In this document: piece after piece, positions 10,118 through 22,889 of the stretch
How the letters are laid out: every line of letters begins with the position of its first letter
Position numbering within the stretch: position 1 is the stretch's first letter
Origin: Pagrus major
Lineage: Eukaryota; Chordata; Actinopteri; Spariformes; Sparidae
NCBI RefSeq assembly: GCF_040436345.1
Contig: NC_133218.1
Coordinates: forward strand, 21,617,570 to 21,681,569
Reading direction: 5' to 3'
Length of the DNA: 64,000 nt
Made by a program: the position numbers and the translations under genes
The notes under the pieces: generated by a model
What the model saw: only the letters and a program-made list of their open reading frames with translations
The model's database searches: none
What the model was told of the DNA's origin: nothing

Positions 10118-13100
10118 ATGTCGGTGTGGCCACTTCTTTTCACCCTGGGAATCACCACAGCCACTGTTGCAGGAGTTGCAGCTCAAGGTGGGTCAAACAC
10201 AAATATCCTGCTTGTTATTGACACATATGTACTGAAAAACACAGCACCCTACCTGCAAATGTACATGCATTTTAAGTAACAGTCAGATGGGAACACTTAC
10301 CAATGTATACACAATATGGACACACGGTAAAAAAATGAGAGAGGCACACCTTTCCACCATTACCTCTTTACAAAGGAAAATTAAAAGTGTATAATGTGTG
10401 GCCTGCAACTGAAATTTTTTTTCCTATTTGTGGATTTATACACAAACTAAACTCGATTGGTTGTTGGCAGTCATGTTTTCTGGATCAGTATATTCCCATA
10501 CAGTAATTTTCCGTGACTGTTTTCTCAATCAGTGTCAAGACCGGACAGTTGTCTAACGCAGTAAGTCGGTGTTAGACAGCTTCAGCTGAATTACTGCTTG
10601 CAGATGTTACAGAAACACACAACTGCATTCAAATGTAGTTATATGAGTGCAGTAAAAACATATTTTCCTTCTAAAACTATTTGGTTACTTATAATGATAA
10701 TTTATATATTTAATTGTTTGATTTCATGTTCGAGATGAATACAACTCACTAACTTTGGAGCAGTGACAATTGAAGTACATTGTCAGATATTAATGTAGTG
10801 CATGGTATAATAATTGTCAGATACAGCCTTGAAATATATCTTGATGTTTGGATTTTTCTCTTGTAGGATCATGGAGAAGAGACAACAGAGAGTCAAGCCC
10901 CTCTGTGTACAACTCTGATGGTAAGTCATTTATTCTCTGATGGTTTGAGTCAAATTCCTAATGTGATAACTACAGTATATTGAACACAGCTAGTATGAGC
11001 TTGTATTCAGGCAATGTTTGTTGTTGTACTTTGTGTCCAGACAACTTTGAGTGGACCACATGGTTTAATGTTGATCACCCCGGAGGCCGTGGAGACTACG
11101 AGCAGCTGGACGCTATCCGCTTCTACTACCGTGCCCGGGTGTGTGAGAATCCCCGAGCAATCGAAGCCAGAACCACTGAATGGGTCTCAGCTCGTGAAAC
11201 TGGGGAGAAGGTCCATGCGGACCCCACTGTGGGCTTCTGGTGCTTGAATGAGGAGCAGGGTCCTGATCGCAACTGCTCCAACTACGCAGTCCGCTTCCTC
11301 TGTCCCAAAGGTTCAATCTTGTAACATCTTTATTATTCATTAAGTCGAAGCCATAAACTCTTCTGACTTTGTTGGTGACTCGCATACAAATAAGAGAGGA
11401 CCTCTTTGATGATCAGTCTTTTCTGGTGATTATTTGACTGTCACTTGCGCTTTTTTTCCCCAACAGATTCCAGTGTGAACAGCCAGGGCACCTGGGGTCC
11501 GTGGTCAGACTGGAGCCAATGCCCCGCCCTCTGTGGTCAGGTGGGGGTCCAAGTGCGCTCCAGAACATGCAAATCTCACTCTCTACCTTGCAGTGGGCCT
11601 AAATTGGAAGGGAAAGCATGCAATGGACCAGAGTGCCCGAAAATAGGTGAGCTACATCTGGCAGACAGATTATTCTCCTGCAATTCAGATTTGGGAGACC
11701 CAGTGTTCACAAAATGGCTAACCTTGTTCAATCCCACCCTTAAGATTGCTCCCTGCAGTGTGTGTTGGGGAGGGTGAATGCTGAGTGTGACGCATGCATG
11801 TGTGAAGAACACATCCTGCTGGGTTCTGTTCGTGGTGCTGGTGGTCTCACCGCTGAAGGGGCTACCATCCTTCGTTCTGACAAACTGCTTACCCTCACTG
11901 ACCACAACGGACATTTCCGCATCCCCGGTATCTGCCCTGATGGCAACACCACCCTGACAGTGAGCCTGCAGGGTCACGCCACCCTCAACGTTGTTGTTCC
12001 CCACAGTTCTGAACGCACTTCTGTCCTCAGTGTCCAGCTGAAAAGAGCAGGTGCAGTGAATGTCTGTGGTGTTGCAGTTCTTGTTAACTTTTGTAACCAA
12101 AAAAGTTCATTTTGAGCTTTGTTAAGCATCTAAGGAAACTAATAGGTAAGGTGTGTTTTATCTCTTATTTTCAGAGAAGCTTCACGTGTTGAGCAGCCCT
12201 GAGAGTAAGGTCAGGAGGGAGGGACAAACTGCCGCCTTCTGCTGCAAAGTGTCAGGAACACCACAACCAGACAAGTATCAATGGTAGGACTCGTAATAGT
12301 GGAACTACAGCCTACAAATGTTGATGAGTCACATAGATGCATCTAATGATTAAATAGCATGGAATATTCACCAACTTTGCTTCTCTTTTCTTCTGTGTGA
12401 ACCAACAGGTTTCATAACGACAGTCTCCTGGAAAAGTCTGACAGCACCTTGGTCCTGAAAGATCTGCGACCTGAGCATAGTGGAGAGTACCACTGCAGAG
12501 CAAGTGGTCCATCTGGGGCTATTAAAACCAAACCAGCTACACTGAAAGTCTTAGGTGTGTTCTCAGTAAATAGATAAACATATTAAATAAATGAACAGAC
12601 TTTGTGAGCATTTAGTAGAGTAATGTATGGTAATGTCATTAGGGTACATTGATATATTTGAGTCCTAGTGATTTGGACTTGAGTCGACTGAAGTCACTGT
12701 TTTGATGACCCAGACAGGAAATAAATGACTTGACTTGTGACATGATGACTCTAATGACTTGTCTTGGGACTTGGGAACTTGCCTCAACTAACCTTAACCT
12801 TGACTGAATGACCTGAGTCATGTCTGTGGGGTACATATTGTGTTATACTTCAGAAAGATGGCAGTATGACCAAACTCAATCAACATTTTTTATCTCATGT
12901 CTTACACAGGTAGAAATGAACATTCGTGTAATCCAAAGCCTGAATCCCACCTCATCCGTCTACCACACGATTGCTACCAAAACAGCACCGACTCCTTTTA
13001 CTACAATGTTGGAAAGTGCCCCTCAAGTACATGTACTGGAAAGCTGGACAATGGCATCAGGTGCAAAGACAAAGTGACTTACTGCTGTGGTGTGCAAAAG

Positions 13101-15269
13101 ATGGAGGAGAGGCAGCTAACATGCCAGGGCTACCAGCTGCCCACCATGGTGGTGACTGAGTGTGGCTGTCAGAAATGTGTCGATACCAAGACCATTGTGT
13201 ATGGTAGGGCCATTGCTGCAGACAATGGGGAACCAATGAGGTTTGGCCATATCTTCATGAATGGAGTCAGAATCAGCCGCACAGGCTACAAAGGTACATT
13301 CTCTGTCCAGGTTCCTCCAGACACAGAGAGGCTAGTCCTGACTTTTGTGGACAACATGCAGAAATTTGTCAACACCACAAAGGTACTTCCATTCAACACG
13401 AAAGGAGGGTCTGTTTACCATGAGATCAAACTTCTAAGAAAGAAAGCTCCCGTGACCATCAGCTCTACTGAACTCAACACTCTGGAGCTTGGAGAGGTGG
13501 AGGGTCAAGAGGCAATGGTTCAAATCCAGATTCCACCCAATTCCTTCTATACAGAGAGAGGAGAAGTCTTCATGGGTAATGTAAATGCTAGCGTAACGTT
13601 CCTCGACCCTAGAGATGTATCCACAGCTGCTGCAGCTCAAAGCGATCTCAACTTTGTAGGAGATGAGGGAGATACCCTGCCGCTGAGAACCTACGGGATG
13701 TTCTCGGTTGACTTTAGGGGTGAAGAAAACAATGAGCCCCTGAACGCAGGTGAAGTGAAGGTGTTCCTGGACTCTGCCCAGGTGAAGATGTCTGAGCACC
13801 TTAATACCATGAAGCTTTGGTCGCTGAACCCTGATACTGGCTTGTGGGAGGAAGAAGGAAGTCTGCTGGTGGAGAAGAAAAGAAGAGGAAAAAGGGAGGA
13901 GAGAACCTTTCTGATTGGAAACATGGAGATCAGAGAAAGACGTCTATTTAACTTGGACGTCCCAGAGAACCGCAGATGTTACGTGAAAGTGAGGGCCTTC
14001 CGCAGTGAACGCTTCATGCCCAGTGAGCAGGTGGAGGGAGTTGTTGTGAGTCTTATAAACATGGAGCCCACAGCTGGCTACTCCTCTAACCCACGTGCCT
14101 GGGGCCGTTTTGATAGTGTCGTCACCGGCCCCAATGGTGCCTGTCTTCCTGCCTTCTGCGATGAACAAAAAGCTGATGCCTACTCTGCATATGTCATGGC
14201 CAACCTTGGAGGAGAAGAGCTGGAGGCTGTCCCTTCTTCTCCCAAACTCAACCCCAACCTCATTGGAGTGCCTCAGCCTTACCTGAACAAGCTGAACTAC
14301 AGGCGGACTGACCACGAGGACCCCAGAGTGAAGAAGACTGCATTCAGCATCAATGTGGCAAAACCAAGTGCCAACACAGCAGAGGAAGGCAATGGACCCG
14401 TGTACACATTTGAGAACTTGAAAGAATGTGAGGAGGCCCCGTTTAGTGCGTCACACTTCCGCTTTTCAAGAGTAGAAGGAGACCGCTACGATTACAACAC
14501 AGTGCCGTTCAATGAAGATGACCCAATGAGCTGGACGGAGGACTACCTGAGCTGGTGGCCCAAGCCCATGGAATACCGGGCCTGCTACATTAAAGTCAAA
14601 GTCAACAGCCCACATGAGCTCAATGTGCGGTCCCGCAACATGGGTGGCACCCACCCGAAGACAGTAGGCCAGCTGTATGGTCTCAGAGACACTCGGAGCA
14701 TCCGTGACATGGACCAGGCAGCTGTTTCAGCTGTGTGCCTCGAATTCAAGTGCAGTGGGATGCTGTATGATCAAGAACGCGTAGATCGTACCCTTGTGAA
14801 AGTGATTCCACAAGGAAGCTGCAAGAGAGATCAAGTCAACACAATGCTTCAGGAGTATCTCGTCAACCACCTACCTCTAGCAGTCAACAATGACACCAAT
14901 GAGTTCACCATGCTTGCACCTCTTGACCCTCTTGGCCATAACTACGGTATTTATACAGTGACAGACCAAGATCCCCGCACAGCCAAAGAGATTGCACTCG
15001 GACGATGCTTTGATGGCACTTCTGACGGTACATCTCGTGTCATGAAGAGCAACGAGGGCATTGCACTGACGTTCACCTGTGGAGATCGTGAGGTGACACG
15101 CCAGAGTGTCTTCCAGGCCCTGCAGAACCCTCAAGGTCAGACACTAACAAGTGTGGTGAGAGGGGAAGGGAGACAGAACCGACGACGCCAGAGGGCCAAT
15201 GCGCCGCGCAGCAGTCGTAGACGTAGCACCAGGAATCCTACAGGAAGACGTGCTGTCGCCATAAGTTAA
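10118..15269 (+). CDS. cilp: Cartilage intermediate layer protein (CILP), 8 coding exons
   Basis: Secreted cartilage matrix glycoprotein; in mammals CILP-1 binds TGF-beta1 and antagonises IGF-1. Coding exons: 10118-10187, 10867-10920, 11041-11310, 11467-11646, 11745-12050, 12175-12283, 12409-12554, 12910-15269. All phases agree and give 1164 aa (human CILP about 1184). In order: signal peptide (MSVWPLLFTLGITTATVAG); WxxW domain, residues about 42-131; thrombospondin type-1 repeat (GTWGPWSDWSQC), about 132-191; a CDACMC segment and carboxypeptidase-regulatory-like fold, about 192-293; one Ig domain with its cysteines, about 294-378; then the large single-exon remainder. A furin-type site RRGKR at about 703-707 matches the position where mammalian CILP is cleaved. 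The C-terminus is arginine-rich. CILP2 is the alternative, but the sequence and 15q-type neighbours favour cilp. Confidence 0.92.
10188..10866 (+). other. cilp intron, nothing recognised
   Basis: AT-rich intron between the signal-peptide exon and the short second coding exon. No repeat or conserved element was identified. Confidence 0.5.
12655..12830 (+). repeat. Degenerate GACTTG/ATGACTTG tandem repeat
   Basis: In the last cilp intron, variants of 'gacttg', 'tgacttgac' and 'gggacttgg' recur about ten times over 180 bp with irregular spacing. It looks like a decayed minisatellite; similar 'gacttgactc' arrays are common in fish genomes. Confidence 0.65.
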
Positions 15270-15577
15270 ACAACACTGAATGTCACAGCTCCACATGGAA
15301 CCAAAGTCAACACTTGCAATGTAGATGGGAGTGGATAGAATTAACCTTATGTTTTGATACAAATGTTTTACATTGACTTTTTTCAAATTATTTGAATATG
15401 TAACTAAACAATGCTAGGCCAATTTCTTGCAGGTTCTTCCCGAGGTATTTTCAAGGATTTTCTGTCTTACTTTACATTTTCGTACTGTGGTATATATTTA
15501 CTTGAAACTGTAAATAGAGTATTTATTACACATGCCTTAAAAATAAGTAATCAGTGATCTGGGTGCTGTGTTGTCAA

Positions 15578-15583
15578 ATTAAA
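15578..15583 (+). terminator. Likely polyadenylation signal of cilp
   Basis: ATTAAA lies about 310 bp after the cilp stop and is followed by a T/GT-rich stretch ('tctctatcactgatgttgt'). It faces the eif3j signal about 60 bp away on the other strand. Confidence 0.45.
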
Positions 15584-15643
15584 GTCTCTATCACTGATGT
15601 TGTAAACAGGAACAGAAACACAACATGTACTTTTGACCAGTGA

Positions 15644-15649
15644 TTTATT
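15644..15649 (-). terminator. Likely polyadenylation signal of eif3j
   Basis: TTTATT on the plus strand reads AATAAA on the minus strand. It would end an eif3j 3' UTR of about 1.06 kb. No other candidate was chosen because this one lies just before the convergent cilp 3' end. Confidence 0.4.
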
Positions 15650-16711
15650 AAATTAGATGCTTATAAAACACTGCAGATGCTGTATCTTCCACATTGTATG
15701 TATCCAATTGTCCATGTAAAATTGAAACTGGTCAATTGCTAGAAAAGAAAAGGAGAAACAGCCCCTTTCAACTAACTGTAGCCAATATGAAGACATGGTG
15801 GGGTGAAGCCCATAAGCCCCCGCTCCTCATCACACTTGATACAAGCCTGCAGAAGCAATGATTAGGAGACCAGTCGTAGCAAGTCAGTCCACTTGCCTGA
15901 TCCATACTTTTTCAGCATTAGTAGAAATCAAATTAGTAAATTACATGTTTTGTCATGCACAAAAAATACCTATAAGCACTCTTTGCTCCATATTTTCAAG
16001 GATATTCCAGAGATGTATCAAGAGAATGGCTGTGAGGTTTTAAAGTCACAATTATTATACTTGTCTATCCCTTTTACCTTAACAGTGAATGTCATGTGCT
16101 CTCTGTAAAATTACAACTACTACTTACATGTTGCGTCAGTCTTAAATCACCCACAATGCAACCTTTCTAGAGATAAAGATGAATAATGTACTGAATAATT
16201 GTTCTGAATTTGGCAACCAACTTATAGATACTATATACTTTCCTGTAAGAGAACCATCCACAGGTCAGCGATACCTATAATATATACATGACATTCTGGT
16301 TATAGAATTTGCATAGAACCTTTTGTTTCTATGTCACTACTCTTATAACTGCAATACTGTATCTGCCATTTTGACAGGAGCAACATTTAATAAAAAATGA
16401 GCCCGCAAAACTCAGATGACAGCAGTTACAATGTTTTCTCCATTGAAGCTGGGTCAACCAACAGATACTACATGATTATTTGTGTGTGAGTCGAGGCTGA
16501 ATGAGACAGAGAAAAGGCAATTCCATATGTATGAACATAAAGAGATGGTGAAACCGGATGCTCCCTGGTATAGTCCCTCTGGTCATTGAAGCAAAATGAA
16601 GGGGGCAACACATAGTTCAGATTTTCCAGGATGGCACTGGACAGCATGAGAAGGTACAGCTTCATTTCTGAGGGTTGAGAGGAGGAAAGGGCAGTTGCAA
16701 TGGAGCCAGTG
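15650..16711 (-). other. Probable eif3j 3' UTR
   Basis: AT-rich sequence between the eif3j stop codon and the candidate AATAAA. No coding or repeat structure was recognised. Confidence 0.45.
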
Positions 16712-19700
16712 TCACATGAAGTCCTCATAGTCTTGGGCGTAGCCACCATCAAACGCTGCATAGTCAAGGTCATCTCTCATCTGTGCTTTCAAACCGCCTC
16801 CAGGTACAACCCCTTTCTTCTTCTTCTTTCCTTTGTTTTGCTGTAAGTGCAAACAAAGATACTTTTAAAAAAAAGGTACCCTATATACGTCTATACATTT
16901 ACAGCAACTGGTTTGATTTCTACGTCAGAGCATACATTGGGTGACAGGGCTAGGTAAACAGCACCCCCTTCTGAATACTAAAAACAGATCAGAACAAGCA
17001 TGTGGTCACTTACTTTTTCTTGTTTCTGTTTTTCACTAAGTAGGACTGAAAGGGAATTACTGACTTTCTTCAAGTCCTCTACTTCCACTGTAAAAGAAGA
17101 AGAAATATAGTTGTTGGTCAAGCTCTGATAGAAATTTAAGGAACTGATACAGTGATTAAGTGTAAACCAATGTTGATCATTTAAGAAGATTGTAAAAGAT
17201 ACTGGGCTTACATGAAATACAGAGTTCCCGAAACAATGAATCCAAGAAACTTGAATAATGCACAGATTTTTCGAACTGGGAAAACTTTTCTTTCAGCAAT
17301 TTTTCAAACTCTGCGAAGTCTTCTTTGGAAGATGGACACATGGCATCAATCCCAGTGACACTGTTTGAAGTGCTGCTGACACCTGAAGAAATATAGAAAA
17401 AAAAATAAGTCATGTTTCTTCGAGGAAGAAACAAGGTCACAGACGCAAAGCCCTACTTTTATATTTGACCTCCAGTGTGTCACTAGTGTTCATACCAATG
17501 ATCCAACTCAAGGGTGTAAAGCTGGGATGAATTTTGAGGGTGCTAACATGACATGACATGACATGACAGCAATAACAAAAAAATGCAATAAAGAAAAGCT
17601 AAACCGGATTTGTTGCAATTTAGAAACAGTGTTACATAGTTGGTCCACCAGAGAGCACTAGCAAGCTGATTTTTCAATTGTAAAATGTCCAATTAAATAT
17701 GTATCTCAGTCACTATTCTTCAAACAAATATAAAGGGATCCATATCACAATTGTTTATGTTTAAAACAATTACTATACGTTGATATATCATTGGCAGATA
17801 TTTTTGAAATCCTGAGAATATGTATATATTAAAAATCCTGTATCCATCCGTCTATACACAATGTAATGTATATACAGTTTATAGCCATCACTCAGAACAT
17901 GTTGAAGTTGGTATGGTTTTACAACAACTGGAACAATTTATTCAAATGAAAATGCCACAAAATTGAGCATTTTTCTCAAAGTATACAGCGATTACAAAAA
18001 CTATTCACAGAGTAAAATACATTTTGTTAAACATCAGAAACAGTTCATTTTCAAATCATTGCTTTGTTCAAGCATATTTAACCGTGACTGGACACAACCT
18101 ACATTTTAGTGATTAGTCTTGAAACCACTCAGAAGAGACAGTGTGAGAAAATAGTGGCGAGGGTTCAGGAATGCTGACTGGTTAAGATGGCTACAAAGAG
18201 AATTTACTAGGTAAAACAAATGGCCTGTAATCACGAACAAAAGCATATATTGTTTTGTGGAGGTTTTCTGAAGGTTCAAACACACAGCGTCAGAGTCTGA
18301 ACTCATGACACGTCTAAACACAAGCATATGAACAGACTAGCATTTCTGTTTATCATGAGTTGCTGTAAGTGGCACCTACAGTATTAACAACAGGTGTGTT
18401 ATGGTGGAAAGTAGAAGAAACCAAGGGAGCAATCAAGCAAAGACTTTAGCAATCCAAGCGCTAAAAAATTAACTTAAATATATTGGATATAAGTTGCATA
18501 CCCCATATAAAAAAGGTATGCAGTAGTTGTACAGTTTCATTTACACAAAAAGGGAAGTGGTGTATATTTTGGAAAACTAGGTTTTTGCTGGACAAAAAGG
18601 AACATGGAGCTTTCACATTTGATATTTCTTATCTGAAGTGTAATTCTGACTTACCAAAAGCATCTTTCGCTAGCTCCAAGTCTGCATCTTCCTGTAATTT
18701 CTTCACTCTTAACTTCTCTGCTTGTTGTTCTTCTGGCGTAAGCTCCTCTTGCTGTGATAACAGATGCCACAGAGTTAAACATTATTGAAGAAGGCACAGA
18801 GGACAGCCGTTGTGTACATTATATAGAAACTATTTAAGTCATAAGGGGGGAAAAAAGAAACACTCACTTTTTCCTCCACCACTTTCTTCTGCTCCTGCTG
18901 TTTTTTCTTTAGCCGGTTTTCTTTCTCTTTGATCTTCTCCATTAACTTTTTCTTATCAGAAACCTTTCCCTCTGAAAATTTAAATAATGGAATAAATAAA
19001 AAATGCAGATAAAGCAGGCAACTTTGCCACTGATTAACATACAATACAATGGGTTAACATATTTACTGTTTCATTAGAACGTACCCGATTTTGTCATCTC
19101 TCTTTTTTTCTCCTCATCTTCATCCTCATCATCCCAATTGTCCTGAGAATTTAAAAAGATGGGATAGTTGCCATTTTATTATAGAGGCTACACAGGCAAA
19201 CTGTAAAAAAAACACTTATTGAGAGTGAGACATGTCAATTAATGTTCACAAACATAACACACTAACTGTATGTAACTCACAAAAACAGACTTTCACAAAT
19301 AAGATGCACTGCAAAAAATTACCCATACACATCCATGACTTTACAAACACAAACATGTATCTAATATATCAACACACACTGTCCAAATTAGAGCACTACG
19401 ATGAAAAATCTGCCCTAATTCTAATGATGAGGTGTCCAGACGGGTTGACAGCCTCAATAAATGCAACTAAACAACAGGAACAGTCAATATCAAAAGTATG
19501 CATGGCTAGTCCATCCACATCTTGATACTAAAGATGGGTAAATATTTCAATATAATTTCTATTCTATATCTAATCTATTAATTTCACTTATGCTATTAAC
19601 ATAAAATCTGATTATAATGATGTGATTTTATTGTTTTAGACATGTTTAATGTCCATTGAATAAATCTTAGTAATCTGTCTTTTAAAACCAACAAAATGTG

Positions 19701-21781
19701 ATATTAACTTTTTGTTTGTTTTGTTTGAATTCAATGAATTTTGTCTGGTGTAATATTTAAAAAGGGGGACAATGCTGAGACAGATCTGATTATAGTGTGT
19801 GATTGTATACCATCAAAATTGTGATATCTCTATTGATCTATCTCGAAATACACACTACTCAATTAATTCTGGATATTGGGATGTGTGTGCATATGTGCAT
19901 GTATATACAATAAAAGTCAAATGAAATGTGTCACATTATTTGTGGGGACCAAAAATATTCACAAAACACAAAATAAAAATACAGATATGTCACAGAACAG
20001 ATAATCAAGTGAAACACCAATATATCCCAATACTAATTTTGAGTAGTGTACATATTGTTACTGTAAATATATACGATGTAATATTGAGATAATGAACCAC
20101 ACCAGTCTGACTTGACACAGCTATAAGAAGGCACTGCTAGTGCTGGGAACTGGTCCAAACACCAAGTTCAAACGTGCAATCCAAGGTCTGCCAAGTAGTC
20201 TGTGGTGTATGCACTCCAATATAATCCACATTAAACATCCACATTGTTAAAAATTTAAATCCCATCATTTACCTAAATTTATTAACCTGAATTAATAATC
20301 TCAGCCTGCTAAATTCAAGCTTCACAAACTGTAAAATAAATGATGAAACTTTACACACACACATTTCTTGATGAGCTTTGACAGGCAAGCTACTTTATAA
20401 CTCAATCCCATCCACTTTATTATATTATAAATGTATTCATTTTGAACAGTAGTTTGGTGCATTAGCACATGCTTTGTCACTGACATTTCCCCCTCTTGCT
20501 GAATAAGACCATGGTTTGTACCACAGAGGACCTGAAATCATCAGTTTCTTTAGTCCGGCCACCATATGTGACAGAAAACGGAACAATTGGAAAGGCCTTT
20601 TACCAGCATTTTCGCTGGGTCAATTATCTGAGGTTTCTGGACAGCAACCATGTCAACATTCAGTCAATAACCACCTGTATGTCAGTATCAACTGAGCATC
20701 AGTTTCCTACTGCACGCCTGTTGTGAAATCGGAAAGTTCTCGGCCTTGTTCTTGGCTGAGTCGAGTCATCAGTCCAGATGATGATTTCATCCGATTGTGG
20801 CTAAAGTTGGTTAGCAAGCTAGCGATGCCTCATGTTGAACGTAACCCAATCTATGAGAATCCGGGACAGGACACAAATGCTAATCTCCGACAATCATTTA
20901 AATGCAGCCAACTTCGGCCACTGATGGGATAACAGTCTACATCAACCACACATGAGCCCGGTACTCCAAACCACTAAAGTTAACGACGCAATCGTCGAGG
21001 TTACCTAACATTAAAGCGTATTTTTCAGACGCAATCTGCCATGGGAGCTAGCGAGTTTGCTAGCTAGCTTAAGTGGCCCGGTTAGACGTTAGCTTCGAGG
21101 TACGTTATCCAAGTGTAGCCCGGCTGTCTGGGAATTAACATCGCCAACTGTCAGCTTACACATTAAAAAAACAAGCCACAACAGCGTCCAGACATTGTTT
21201 ATTTCGCTGACAAGTTAACATTCACACGGACACCGGTGCGTTACGACAGCTGAAAGCCGAGCAGAGTTAGTAGCCCAACGTTAGCTGGCTAAATTAGAGT
21301 AAGTGGTGGAGCCACATGAGTTAGCCGCCAGCTAGCTAGCACAAAGCTAACACAGGCTCCGAGGGCAGGATTGACAGGCAGCCTGTAACCGCGTTGAAGC
21401 ATGGCACCGCGGCGGGGGCGACGCGGCTTCGACCCGACGTTAGCTGGACACGAACAGCTTGTTTCAACGCCGACACGACAGACGACGGCTGACTTTGGAC
21501 CCCGAACGAGCGCCGGTCGCGTTAATTTACCTTAACATCTTCCTCTTCGTCTTCGCCTTCCCATTTGTCGATGGCTGCCGCCTTTTTAATCGGCTCCTCC
21601 GGCTCGAAGGTTTCAGCGTCTGTAAAAACGACAACATGAAATGTGTTAGGCCAGTCCACATCTAACGACTGAGTTTGCAAATAACGGAGTGTTAGGCTCG
21701 TATAAAAACAAAGACTGTGTCAAGCGAAGGATGTGCAGATAGCTATCCTTCCCAACTTAGTTTCTCACCCCAGTCCGCCAT
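16712..21781 (-). CDS. eif3j: Eukaryotic translation initiation factor 3 subunit J, 8 exons
   Basis: A loosely attached eIF3 subunit that binds near the 40S decoding centre and helps pre-initiation complex assembly and recycling; cytosolic. Exons in coding order: 21781-21769, 21619-21531, 19142-19085, 18971-18868, 18751-18655, 17382-17212, 17087-17014, 16840-16712. Phases match throughout and total 244 aa, close to the vertebrate length of about 258. It starts MADWG, then an acidic segment (WEGEDEEEDVK, DNWDDEDEDEE, residues about 22-50), a lysine/glutamate-rich coiled-coil stretch (about 55-115), the conserved GIDAM-PSS-DF-EF core, a poly-lysine run, and the hallmark tail GGYAQDYEDFM. The first exon has only 13 coding bases. 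Fish often carry two paralogues (a and b); I cannot tell which this is. Confidence 0.95.
17546..17568. repeat. (ACATG)n microsatellite
   Basis: Four perfect ACATG units plus a partial one, in an eif3j intron. Confidence 0.85.
19143..21530 (-). other. eif3j intron 2
   Basis: A 2.4-kb intron. The part next to exon 2 (about 20950-21530) is CpG-richer and continuous with the promoter region. An 11-bp inverted pair (ACACTACTCAA near 19853, TTGAGTAGTGT near 20040) may mark a decayed miniature element. No gene was seen. Confidence 0.5.
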
Positions 21782-21863
21782 GTTGGCTGTGTTGGTTGTG
21801 TTTGACAGGCTCCCAGTGAAGTCAGTGCTGCAGCCCGTTGGCCACGTCTAGAAACAGCTCCCA

Positions 21864-21880
21864 CCTTCCGGACGTCACTG
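21864..21880 (-). promoter_or_regulatory. ETS plus CRE-like motif upstream of eif3j
   Basis: On the minus strand the sequence reads CAGTGACGTCCGGAAGG, a CRE-like TGACGTC overlapping an ETS core CCGGAAG, about 85 bp upstream of the ATG. Together with the absence of a TATA box and local CpG enrichment, it fits a housekeeping promoter. Confidence 0.5.
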
Positions 21881-22131
21881 TCAGCTTATCTACTGAGGCA
21901 ACATGACACTGGTGTGGCAGCCAGGGTCTTTTTTTTTTATTTAATTAAATAGTAAACATAAGGAGGATAATGTGGCGGGGGTTAAACGTGACACCCCACA
22001 GGGCAGAACAAGCCTCATTTACTGCTCACTTAATGGTGTTTTTCATTCAGGATGTTCGCTTTTAGGCCTGTGAGAAAGTCCTAAAATGTCTGAAATTTAC
22101 AAATTCTGATAATACAAATATTTAAAGGTCC

Positions 22132-22849
22132 ACTGTGTAACAAACTCTCTTTGTTTTCGTGAACCTAATTTTAAAAAATGGCCTTAAAGTGGTATACTTG
22201 CAGGTGTATTTTTGGACCTCACTGCTTCCCATAGATCGAGTGTCACCTGTGTGACCTAACAACACCACATGAAGGCCAAAAAGGGAAAGATGTCTTCTGA
22301 GAGGTAATTATAACACGTCGTGCTATTTACTGAATGAGAAACGGCTGCTATACAAGTAGCATCGTGTACATACGTATACATTGTCTAACATTAGGCTAAC
22401 TTATTGCGGTCATTATGATGCGAACCGCCTGCTCTCTCTGGCCGACCAACCACTGCTGGGTGAGCGCGTCGCTAACTGTGCCTCCGACACCCAGTGTACA
22501 TCTTTGGTATTACAGCAAATGCAACATTCATCAGTGGGCCAGAGGCTCAATCATCATTGTGTTACCTCATTCGGCGATGGATACTGACTTAACAGATATT
22601 TATGTACATGAAAATCTTTGAGATTATTACTTTAAAGGACAACGCAATTTCATACTGTTGTACTTTGTTTATATGTGGCGGACCCTGCCACCTTTCTAGC
22701 TTTCTGGGAACCTTATTTTCCTCTGAGAACAGCTTGTTTATTCAGTCACAGGAAAAAAAAATATATATATTCCTGAGTTTGTATTATAACATCATTGTAA
22801 ATTTCTAAGTTTAAATTTCTTCTCCAAAAACTACAGAGTGCCCCTTTAA
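22132..22849 (-). repeat. TTAA-flanked inverted-repeat element (GGGGCACT family, long copy)
   Basis: The left end TTAAAGGTCCACTGTGTA and the reverse complement of the right end, TTAAAGGGGCACTCTGTA, match at 15 of 18 positions, and both include TTAA. The right third, read on the minus strand, matches the 255-bp element at 38297-38551, including 'ggacaacgcaatttcata' versus 'ggacaacacaatttcata'. The TTAA ends suggest piggyBac-type target preference. No transposase is present. Confidence 0.55.
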
Positions 22850-22889
22850 ATCTACCACTGAACCTAATACTGTCTCTTTACTTGATATT

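Noticed and set aside
11576-12100. 174-codon open frame on the minus strand
   Set aside because: It is antisense to cilp exons 4-5 and the intron between them, whose plus-strand product is clear.
10867-15269. Assignment to CILP2 instead of CILP
   Set aside because: Domain order is shared, but wording around the furin site and the C-terminal half is closer to CILP-1 as I recall it, and the neighbours are human 15q genes, not 19p.
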